A stretch of 64,000 nucleotides of DNA from ZC4RG30 sp965652645 (lineage in GTDB: Bacteria > Pseudomonadota > Gammaproteobacteria > Steroidobacterales > Steroidobacteraceae): positions 1-64,000 of the forward strand of contig CBFGXE010000009.1 in assembly GCA_965652645.1 (NCBI GenBank). Reading direction: 5' to 3'. Numbering within the stretch: the first letter of the stretch is position 1; each line of letters opens with the position of its first letter. Below, in pieces: positions 51,166-57,895 of this stretch. A program made the translations under genes and the position numbers. Under the pieces are notes generated by a model. It worked only from the letters and a program-made list of their open reading frames with translations, was not told the DNA's origin and did not search any database.

Positions 51166-52059
51166 TCAGACCTGGCGGCGCGCCGCGCGGGCCGTCTCGA
51201 TGAAGCCGCGCAGGTAGCTGGTGGCGGCATCGGCCTCGCGCAGCCCCAGGTGGATCTGCTTGGGCACGCCCTTCCTGCCCAGCCGCACCGGCACCACCGC
51301 GGCGCGGGCGGCGTTCTCGCGCACCAGCCAGCGCGGCAGCGCCGCCACGCCGCGACCGGCCGCCACCATCTGCAGCATCAGGTCGGTGGATTCCACGGTG
51401 CGGTGCTCGCGCGGCAGGATTCCCGCGGGCGTGAGGAAGAGATTGAACACGTCGAGGCGCTCCTGCGGCACGGGATAGCTGATCAGCACCTCCGCCCCGA
51501 GCTGTGCCGGCTCCACGTACCGGATGCGCGCCAGCCGGTGCGTGCGGCCCACCACCAGCACCTGCTCGTAGTCAAATACCGGCACGAACTGCAGCCCGGG
51601 GCGCGGCTCGGGATCGGGCGTGACCACCAGGTCGATCTCATGGTCCAGCAGCGCGCCGATGCCGCCGAAGCGGAATTTCTGTTTCACGTCCACGTCGACG
51701 TCAGGCCAGCGCGGCAGGTAGCGCGCCACCACCTTCAGCAGCCACTGGTAGCAGGGGTGGCATTCCATGCCGATGCGCAGGGTGCCGCGGGTGCCGCGGG
51801 CGAAGGCCTTCAGCGACTGCTCGGCATGCTCCAGCTGCGGCAGCAGGCGGTTGGCGACCGCCAGCAGGTGCCCGCCGGCCTGGGTGAGTTGCATCGAGCG
51901 CCCTTCGCGACGCCACAGCGGCGTGCCCGCGGCGCGCTCCAGCTTGCCGATGGCATGGCTGAGGGCCGACTGGGTGAGGTGCAGCTCCCGCGCGGCGGCC
52001 GTGAGCGAGCCCTGCCGCTCCACGGCGCGGATGATGGCCAGGTGGCTGCGCTCCAGCAC
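51166..52059 (-). CDS. LysR-family regulator (MetR-like)
   Basis: A 297-residue regulator with an N-terminal wHTH (LERSHLAIIRAVERQGSLTAAARELHLTQSALSHAIGKLE) and the periplasmic-binding-protein-like effector domain. That N-terminus is characteristic of MetR. It begins with GTG and is divergent from a MetE-like methyltransferase gene, as MetR is from metE. A MetR-type box lies between the two. Homocysteine is the known coactivator in that family. Confidence 0.88.
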   Translation of the reverse strand: MLERSHLAIIRAVERQGSLTAAARELHLTQSALSHAIGKLERAAGTPLWRREGRSMQLTQAGGHLLAVANRLLPQLEHAEQSLKAFARGTRGTLRIGMECHPCYQWLLKVVARYLPRWPDVDVDVKQKFRFGGIGALLDHEIDLVVTPDPEPRPGLQFVPVFDYEQVLVVGRTHRLARIRYVEPAQLGAEVLISYPVPQERLDVFNLFLTPAGILPREHRTVESTDLMLQMVAAGRGVAALPRWLVRENAARAAVVPVRLGRKGVPKQIHLGLREADAATSYLRGFIETARAARRQV

Positions 52060-52068
52060 GGGTCAGGT

Positions 52069-52083
52069 ATGAATGCTTCTCAT
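52069..52083. promoter_or_regulatory. MetR-like operator in the lysR/metE-like intergenic region
   Basis: ATGA-N7-TCAT contains TGAATGCTTCTCA (52070-52082). This matches the MetR consensus TGAANNNNNTTCA except for one base and also fits the general LysR pattern T-N11-A. It lies 10 bases from the regulator start and 59 bases from the methyltransferase start. Confidence 0.55.
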
Positions 52084-52141
52084 GGATTCCTGAAAATATA
52101 TCATTTCGGTTCATTCCACGATCCGACTAGCATGGCCGCCC

Positions 52142-53293
52142 ATGCAAACCCGCGACAACCCGGGTCCCGCCGTGGACTCACACCCCGCCCTGCCCGCCCG
52201 CTACGACCATGTGGGCAGCTTCCTGCGCCCCGCCTACCTGCTCGAGGCCCGCGCGAAGCGCGCCAGCGGCGGGATCAGCGCCGCCGAACTGCGCCAGGAG
52301 GAAGACCGCGCCATCACCGAGATCGTGCGCTTCCAGGAAAGCGTGGGCATGAAGGCCATCACCGACGGCGAATACCGTCGCACCTACTTCCACATCGACT
52401 TTCTCGACCAGCTGGGCGGCGTGAAGACCAGCGACCCCGTCATCGTCGAGAAGCCCGACGGCAGCCGCGAGCTGGCGCCGCCGGTGATGCGCGTGGTGGA
52501 CAAGGTGCGGCATGACAAGCCCATCCAGCTCGCCGACTACCAGTACCTGCAAGGCCAGCTCTCGCCGGGCAGCGTGGCAAAGGTGACCATCCCCTCTCCC
52601 ACCATGCTGCACTTCCGCGGCGGCCGCGCCGGCATCAGCAAGGACGCCTACCCCGAGCTCGATCCGGCCTTCTACGACGACGTGGCGCGCGCCTATGGCG
52701 ATGAGATGCGCTCGCTGTATGACGCCGGCTGCCGCTACGTGCAGATGGACGACACCAACCTCGCCTACCTGTGCGACCCGAAGATGCGCGAGGCGGCCAG
52801 GGCCCGCGGCGACGACCCGAACGAGCTGCCCCACCGCTACGCGATGTTCGTGAACAAGGTGGTGGCGCACAAGCCGGCCGGCATGCTGCTGGCGATGCAC
52901 CTGTGCCGCGGCAACTTCCAGAGCACGCATGCCGCCAGCGGCGACTACGAGCCGGTGGCCGAGGCCCTGCTCTCCGAGATGAACATCGACGCGTATTTCC
53001 TGGAGTACGACGACGAGCGTTCCGGTGGCTTCAGCCCGCTGCGCTTCCTGAAGAAGGGCAAGACCGCGGTGCTCGGCCTCGTCACCACCAAGGTGGGGGA
53101 GCTCGAGGATCGCGAGCTGCTCAAGCGCCGCATCGGGGAAGCCGCGAAATACGCACCGCTGGAGCAGCTTGCGCTCTCCCCGCAGTGCGGCTTCGCCAGC
53201 AGCGCCGAGGGCAATGACATCTCCTGGGACAACCAGCGCCGCAAGCTGGAGCTGGTGATCGGCGTGGCCCGCGAGGTGTGGGGCGACAAGTAG
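52142..53293 (+). CDS. MetE C-terminal-domain-like cobalamin-independent methyltransferase
   Basis: A 383-residue single-domain protein equivalent to the catalytic half of MetE. RYDHVGSFLRP opens the barrel; zinc ligands are expected in MHLCRGN (His, Cys) and in SPQCGFAS (Cys), with YFLEYDDERSG between them. Half-length proteins of this kind (YxjG/YxjH-like, 'methionine synthase II') lack the folate-docking N-terminal half. The methyl donor may not be the polyglutamyl folate. Control by the adjacent LysR/MetR-like protein is likely. Confidence 0.88.
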   Translation: MQTRDNPGPAVDSHPALPARYDHVGSFLRPAYLLEARAKRASGGISAAELRQEEDRAITEIVRFQESVGMKAITDGEYRRTYFHIDFLDQLGGVKTSDPVIVEKPDGSRELAPPVMRVVDKVRHDKPIQLADYQYLQGQLSPGSVAKVTIPSPTMLHFRGGRAGISKDAYPELDPAFYDDVARAYGDEMRSLYDAGCRYVQMDDTNLAYLCDPKMREAARARGDDPNELPHRYAMFVNKVVAHKPAGMLLAMHLCRGNFQSTHAASGDYEPVAEALLSEMNIDAYFLEYDDERSGGFSPLRFLKKGKTAVLGLVTTKVGELEDRELLKRRIGEAAKYAPLEQLALSPQCGFASSAEGNDISWDNQRRKLELVIGVAREVWGDK

Positions 53294-53341
53294 GAATCGC
53301 GCGGCGGGCCGCTCCCGCCGCCAGCCATTGGCGCGGCCGTC

Positions 53342-54262
53342 TCAGCGGCGGCTGCGCAGGGTGAGTGCCACGCCGCCCCAGGGCACCGTCCCTGCCACGT
53401 CATCCCTCGAACCGCCGGCCATCACGTCCACGGTGAAGCGGCCGGCAAACTCCAATCCCGCCGTGATGCCCGCGCTGTCGATGACGCCGCGCGTCACGGC
53501 ATCACGCTGCTGCTGCCAGTCCGCGCCGATGTGGAAGCGCCCCTGCCGGCGGTCCACGAACAGTGACATCTCCCGGTCCGGTGCGCCGGCCGCGCGCGTG
53601 GCGATGGAGGCGATGAGATCCCGTAGGCGGGGAAAGCGTCCCGCAGCGGCGGCATTGCGGAGGGCGCGGATGCGGTCCACGTTGCGGCCGTAGTCATACC
53701 CCACGTAGCGGGCACCGACGGTCCAGGACTCGCCGAACCAGTCCAGCCCGGCGCCGATGCCGGTGCCCTCGAGGCGCGCCTGTCGCTCGGGTGCGCCGGC
53801 GCCCGACGCGAGGGTGTAGGTGATGTCGATGTTGCGGTCGACCAGCAGCACGCCTGCGGCCAGGCCGGAGTGGTGCAGCCATCCCAGGCCGGCACGCCAG
53901 GTGGTGGAGCGCAGTTGTCCTGAGTCCTTCCAGCGATCCACATCCGCATGGATGAACCATGCGCCGAACTGCACGTCGGTGCGGGCCCGCAGGCTGGTGC
54001 CTGAGAATGTTTCGCCGCCGGCAGTTGAATCACCGCGACCCGCACCGGCACCGGCACCGATGATCCAGTTGTCTGTCAGTGAGGCGGCACCATCGATGTC
54101 CACGACGGTGCCGTCATCGCCATCCACCAGGCCGGCCAGTGACAGCGAGGCCCCGTGGCCGGGCAGGCTCACCGCCACCGCCAGCAAGGCGATGCACAGC
54201 GGCAGCTGCCTGCCGCACGCTCCCACGGCCCGGTCATGGTCTCGCCGCAATGCCGCTATCAT
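53342..54262 (-). CDS. Putative secreted/outer-membrane beta-rich protein
   Basis: A 306-residue protein: signal peptide (about 15-37, ending GHGAS) then repeated amphipathic strands (WIIGAGAGAGRG; FGAWFIHADVDRW; TWRAGLGWLHHSGLAAGVLLVD; GIGAGLDWFGESWTVGARYVGYDYG; GITAGLEFAGRFTVDVMAGGS). Terminates WGGVALTLRSRR, which lacks the usual terminal Phe, so barrel membership is uncertain. No family recognised. The adjoining lipoprotein gene is eight bases upstream on the same strand. Confidence 0.6.
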   Translation of the reverse strand: MIAALRRDHDRAVGACGRQLPLCIALLAVAVSLPGHGASLSLAGLVDGDDGTVVDIDGAASLTDNWIIGAGAGAGRGDSTAGGETFSGTSLRARTDVQFGAWFIHADVDRWKDSGQLRSTTWRAGLGWLHHSGLAAGVLLVDRNIDITYTLASGAGAPERQARLEGTGIGAGLDWFGESWTVGARYVGYDYGRNVDRIRALRNAAAAGRFPRLRDLIASIATRAAGAPDREMSLFVDRRQGRFHIGADWQQQRDAVTRGVIDSAGITAGLEFAGRFTVDVMAGGSRDDVAGTVPWGGVALTLRSRR

Positions 54263-54270
54263 GATCCTGC

Positions 54271-54885
54271 CTATTGCACCACCTGCAGCAGTTCGCCGGT
54301 TTCCTCGCCGGTGCGTACCAGGGCCGTGAACGAGAAGGTCGGCACGAGCAGGCGCCTCTCGCCCGTCAGGTCGGATGCAGGGCCCAGGCAATAGCCGCGT
54401 GCGCCCACCCGCTCGATGCCTTCTCCGCCGGCCACGCGTTCGAGCCCTTCCACCGCGCACAGCTCGCTGCCGCGCGTGGCGTAGAGCTGTTCGCCGCCCT
54501 CGATGATCACCGTGAGATTGGTGGGCAGCACCTCGGCCGGCCCCTCGGCGGTATCGGCCAGGTCGATTCCGAAGATGAAGCGCAGGCGGCGCGGCGCATC
54601 GGCGCTGCCCGCGGCGGCGCTTTCCAGCGCCGCAGGCAACGGGCCGGCGATGGTGATGCGCAGGCCCGATCCATCCGGGCGCAGGTCGCCGTCGCATTCC
54701 ATCCGGCTGTTGTCCCAGGCGACCTCTGCTTCCAGCGCACCGCGCAGGGCGGCTTCGAGTCTGCCCGTGCCATCGGCCAGGCACCCCGCCGGGAGCGCCG
54801 TGCCGGCTGCCGCCTGCTGCGGCCTGTCGCCGCATCCGGCCAGCGTCGCAGCCAGCAGCGCTGCGGTGAACGCGCGTCTACTCAT
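54271..54885 (-). CDS. Putative lipoprotein of unknown function
   Basis: A 204-residue protein with a lipobox (ATLAGC) and several later Cys residues (ALPAGCLADG, RMECDGD, ELCAVEG, RGYCLGP) that could form disulfides. A beta-rich domain contains RRLRFIFGIDLADTAEG and LTVIIEGGEQLYATRG. Not recognised. It overlaps the cupin gene by eight bases, so the cupin, lipoprotein and beta-rich protein genes are probably one transcript. Confidence 0.65.
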   Translation of the reverse strand: MSRRAFTAALLAATLAGCGDRPQQAAAGTALPAGCLADGTGRLEAALRGALEAEVAWDNSRMECDGDLRPDGSGLRITIAGPLPAALESAAAGSADAPRRLRFIFGIDLADTAEGPAEVLPTNLTVIIEGGEQLYATRGSELCAVEGLERVAGGEGIERVGARGYCLGPASDLTGERRLLVPTFSFTALVRTGEETGELLQVVQ

Positions 54886-55246
54886 GGATGGCGTAGTACT
54901 TGCGTGCCGGCTCGAGAACTTCCCAGTAGCCGGTGAAGCCCGCCGGCGACACGAACGCCTCGCCGGCCGAAAACACGCGCACGGAGCCATCGTCCCCGGT
55001 CACCTCGATGCGGCCCTGGAGCAGGTGGCAGAACTCGCTCTCGGTGAAGATCACACGCCACTTGCCCGGCCGGCATTCCCAGATGCCGGCACTGAAGTGG
55101 CCATCCGGGCTGTCGTACAGGTTCCAGGCGCGTTGCACGGGATCCCCGGAGACGATGCGCTCCACGGGCGGACGCCACTCCACCGGCGCCACGCGCGGCT
55201 CGGCGAAGGACACGGGCGGCTGGAACTGCGGGGGAATGGCGCTCAT
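54878..55246 (-). CDS. Small cupin-domain protein (DUF861-like)
   Basis: A 122-residue single-cupin protein. The motifs SAGIWECRPGKWRVIFTESEFCHLLQGRIEV and FSAGEAFVSPAGFTGYWEV match the DUF861/Cupin_3 group, which includes ureidoglycolate-like and ethanolamine-type enzymes as well as uncharacterised proteins. Metal ligands are only partly conserved. First gene of its little operon. Confidence 0.8.
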   Translation of the reverse strand: MSAIPPQFQPPVSFAEPRVAPVEWRPPVERIVSGDPVQRAWNLYDSPDGHFSAGIWECRPGKWRVIFTESEFCHLLQGRIEVTGDDGSVRVFSAGEAFVSPAGFTGYWEVLEPARKYYAIHE

Positions 55247-55314
55247 GGCCGGCAGTCTAGCGCCTCGGGGCAGATCGCAGGCCGGCCCGCGGCGCAACGC
55301 GGTAGGCTCGTGGC

Positions 55315-56751
55315 ATGCAACTGGGATTCGAGCACACCTACGCGGCCCTGCCGCCGGCCTTCCACGTCGCCGTGCCGCCGGCACCCGTACCCGCACCGCA
55401 GCTGCTGGCCTTCAACGAGCCGCTGGCGCGGCAACTGCGGCTCGATCCCGCCGCACTGCGTCCGCTGGCGCACGAGATCTTCTCCGGGCAGCGCCTGCCC
55501 GAGGATGCGCGCCCCATCGCCATGGCCTATGCCGGCCACCAGTTCGGCAGCTTCGTGCCCGCGCTGGGGGATGGTCGGGCGCTGCTGCTGGGCGAGCTGC
55601 GCGATGATCGCGGCGTGCTGCGCGACGTGCAGCTCAAGGGCTCCGGCCGCACCCCCTGGTCGCGCTCCGGGGATGGCCTGGCCGCCGTGGGCCCCATGCT
55701 GCGCGAATACCTGGTGAGTGAGGCCATGCACGCGCTGGGCATTCCCACCACGCGCTCGCTGGCCGTAGTGGCCACCGGCACGCGCGTGCTGCGGGAGATG
55801 CCGTTGCCGGGCGCCATCCTCACGCGCGTGGCCGCCAGCCACGTGCGCGTGGGCACCTTCCAGTATTTTGCCGCCAGGAGCGACGTGGAATCGCTGGGCA
55901 CGCTGCTGGACTACTGCATCGCGCGCCACTATCCGGAAATCCCTGACACCGAAGACCGGGCGCTGGCCTTCCTCCACGCCGTGACCGCGCGCCAGGCGCG
56001 GCTCATCGCACAATGGTGCAGCGTGGGGTTCATCCACGGCGTGATGAACACCGACAACATGGCCATCAGCGGCGAGACCATCGACTACGGGCCCTGCGCC
56101 TTCATGGACCACTACGACCCGGCCACGGTGTTCAGCTCCATCGACCACCGCGGTCGCTACAGCTTCGGCAACCAGCCCACCATCGCGCAGTGGAACCTGG
56201 CGCGACTGGCCGAATGCCTGCTGCCGCTGATGCCGGGTGAGCCGGCAGGCGTGGTCGAGCGCGCCACGGAGGTGATCAACTCGTTCATGGACCAGTTCGA
56301 CGCGGCGCTGCTGGCACTGATGCGGCGCAAGCTCGGGCTCATCACTGCCGAAGAGGCAGACACCGCGCTGGTCAGCGCGCTGCTGCGCTCGCTGCAGGTG
56401 GCGCGGCTGGATTTCACGCAGGCCCTGCGCGGACTGGCGGACGGCATCGAGTCCGGCGGCGATCCGGCGTTGTCGGAATGGCTGGCGAGCTGGCGCGCCC
56501 GCCTGGCGAGGGAACCCATGCCCGTCACCGAACGCCGTGCCGCCATGCTCGGGGCCAATCCCGCCTTCATTCCCCGCAACCACCGCGTGGAGGCGGCGTT
56601 GTCCGCGGCATCCGATCGCGGCGACATGGAACCCTTCAACACCTTGCTGGCGCTGGTGCAGCAGCCCTTCGACGAACATCCCGGCTTCGAGGCCTTCCGC
56701 CTCCCGCCACAGGACCATGAACGCGTGGCCGCGACCTTCTGCGGCACTTGA
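55315..56751 (+). CDS. selO: Protein adenylyltransferase SelO
   Basis: Pseudokinase-fold enzyme of 478 residues that transfers AMP to Ser/Thr/Tyr residues of proteins and is linked to redox stress. Visible family segments are AYAGHQFGSFVPALGDGRA, KGSGRTPWSRSGDGLAA, GFIHGVMNTDNMAISGETIDYGP and FGNQP. The C-terminus ends TFCGT, a conserved redox-type tail in which the Cys position is selenocysteine in some relatives. TAGGCT lies six bases before the ATG. Confidence 0.94.
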   Translation: MQLGFEHTYAALPPAFHVAVPPAPVPAPQLLAFNEPLARQLRLDPAALRPLAHEIFSGQRLPEDARPIAMAYAGHQFGSFVPALGDGRALLLGELRDDRGVLRDVQLKGSGRTPWSRSGDGLAAVGPMLREYLVSEAMHALGIPTTRSLAVVATGTRVLREMPLPGAILTRVAASHVRVGTFQYFAARSDVESLGTLLDYCIARHYPEIPDTEDRALAFLHAVTARQARLIAQWCSVGFIHGVMNTDNMAISGETIDYGPCAFMDHYDPATVFSSIDHRGRYSFGNQPTIAQWNLARLAECLLPLMPGEPAGVVERATEVINSFMDQFDAALLALMRRKLGLITAEEADTALVSALLRSLQVARLDFTQALRGLADGIESGGDPALSEWLASWRARLAREPMPVTERRAAMLGANPAFIPRNHRVEAALSAASDRGDMEPFNTLLALVQQPFDEHPGFEAFRLPPQDHERVAATFCGT

Positions 56752-56781
56752 GTTCCGCTGCGGCGCGATAGAATCGCCGCC

Positions 56782-57315
56782 ATGAACAAGCCCGTGATTG
56801 GAGTGCTCAACGTGTCGGATCGCGCCAGCGCCGGCGTGTATTCCGACGAGCCCGGCCAAGCCTGCGTGGCGCTGCTGCGCGAGTGGCTCAGCACCGACTT
56901 CGACGTGGACTACCGCGTGGTGCCCGACGACGTCGGCGTGATTGCCGGCGAGCTGGTCCGCCAGAGCGACGAGGCCGGCTGCTGCCTCATCGTCACCACC
57001 GGCGGCACCGGCCCCGCGCCGCGCGACGTCACCCCCGAGGCGACGCTGCAGGTGGTGCAGCGCGAGATGCCCGGCTTCGGGGAGCTGATGAGAAGCACGT
57101 CACTGCAATATGTCCCCACCGCCATCCTCTCGCGCCAGACGGCGGGCATCCGCGGCCGCACGCTGATCGTGAACCTGCCCGGCCGCCCCAAGTCCATCCG
57201 CGAGAACCTGGAAGCCGTGTTCCCGGCCATCCCCTATTGCATCGACCTCATCGGTGGCCCGCGGCTGGAAACCAACGCGGCCGTGATGAAGGCCTTCCGG
57301 CCCAAAAACAGCTGA
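56782..57315 (+). CDS. mogA: Molybdopterin adenylyltransferase
   Basis: Adenylylates molybdopterin before molybdate insertion. The 177-residue product has VSDRASAGVYSDEPG, VTTGGTGPAPRDVTPEAT and NLPGRPKSIRENL, all MogA/MoaB-fold motifs; the DVTPEAT motif and length fit MogA. TAGAAT sits seven bases before the ATG (56769-56774), with TTGAGT fifteen bases further up. Confidence 0.93.
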   Translation: MNKPVIGVLNVSDRASAGVYSDEPGQACVALLREWLSTDFDVDYRVVPDDVGVIAGELVRQSDEAGCCLIVTTGGTGPAPRDVTPEATLQVVQREMPGFGELMRSTSLQYVPTAILSRQTAGIRGRTLIVNLPGRPKSIRENLEAVFPAIPYCIDLIGGPRLETNAAVMKAFRPKNS

Positions 57316-57420
57316 AAAACCAGCCTTTTCAGGGCGCCGGAGGCGTGCACAATTCGTGCGAAATTCCTCCCAATAAGGATTGTGCGGACAGGCCGGAACT
57401 GACTCCTGCCTTTGCTTCTC

Positions 57421-57458
57421 TGATCAGTTGTCGATGGAGCTGATTGAACAACTGATCA
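57421..57458 (+). promoter_or_regulatory. Hairpin in front of a micro-ORF
   Basis: An 11-base perfect inverted repeat TGATCAGTTGT (57421-57431) / ACAACTGATCA (57448-57458) with a 16-base loop. The 3' arm ends where the AAGGAG ribosome-binding site of the 33-codon ORF begins, and the loop holds the start codon of a 12-codon ORF. It may be an RNA switch controlling translation or a DNA operator. Confidence 0.5.
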
Positions 57459-57472
57459 AGGAGCTGACATGA
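57434..57472 (+). CDS. Possible 12-residue leader peptide
   Basis: ATG 57434 to TGA 57472 encodes MELIEQLIKELT. The stop overlaps the start of the next micro-ORF (ATGA). The start codon lies in the hairpin loop and no ribosome-binding site precedes it, so it is only a suggestion. Confidence 0.2.
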   Translation: MELIEQLIKELT

Positions 57473-57570
57473 ACGCACTTGTACTTTCGACCCTGCTGAT
57501 CCACACCCTGGCCTCCGTGGCGATCCTGGTGGGATCGGCCGTGACTTCCTGCTTCGCCGGTCGGAAGTAA
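57469..57570 (+). CDS. 33-residue single-pass membrane peptide
   Basis: ATG 57469 to TAA 57570 encodes a peptide starting MNALVLSTLLIHTLASVAIL, continuing VGSAVTSCFAGRK: one transmembrane helix with a Cys and a basic C-terminus. AAGGAG sits five bases before the ATG, among the best ribosome-binding sites in the window. Its size and topology resemble toxin-like or regulatory micro-proteins. No homologue is recognised. Confidence 0.55.
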   Translation: MNALVLSTLLIHTLASVAILVGSAVTSCFAGRK

Positions 57571-57850
57571 TGGCGATCAGGCTGGAGGATCGCCGGCACC
57601 CCGGCGTGGCTGGCGCAGGTGCCGGGCGATTCCTTCCTCCACGGGCATTCCCTTCCGGCTTTTCCGCAATGGCGCGCTGACGTTCACCACCCGGGTGCCG
57701 TTGCGCGCCATTGTCCGGCAGCCGCTGTTCCCCACGCTGGTGTGGCGGGGCACCCGGCGCAACACCGAACGCAGCGGACCGAAGCTTTCCGCCGGGCTCT
57801 CCGGCGACGTGCGCAAGCTGCTGTCGAAGTTCCCGCCGAAGCGCCGCTGA
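57570..57850 (+). pseudogene. Possible decayed coding stretch
   Basis: An ATG overlapping the preceding TAA (TAATG) opens a 36-codon frame, but codon-position GC is coding-like only at first. The coding-like frame then appears to change: frame 1 about 57597-57640, then the frame ending at TGA 57850, whose last 60 or so codons have strongly G/C third positions and read FRNGALTFTTRVPLRAIVRQ and later LSGDVRKLLSKFPPKRR. That last frame has no ATG. A frameshifted remnant or a gene with an unusual start would both fit. Confidence 0.3.
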
Positions 57851-57895
57851 TCCCGCCGCCCGGCTGCGCCCGCCGCGGCGCGCTATAGTTGTGGC

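Noticed and set aside
57312..57332. Rho-independent terminator after mogA (CTGAAAA / TTTTCAG)
   Set aside because: The stem is AU-rich, includes the stop codon and has no U-tract after it.
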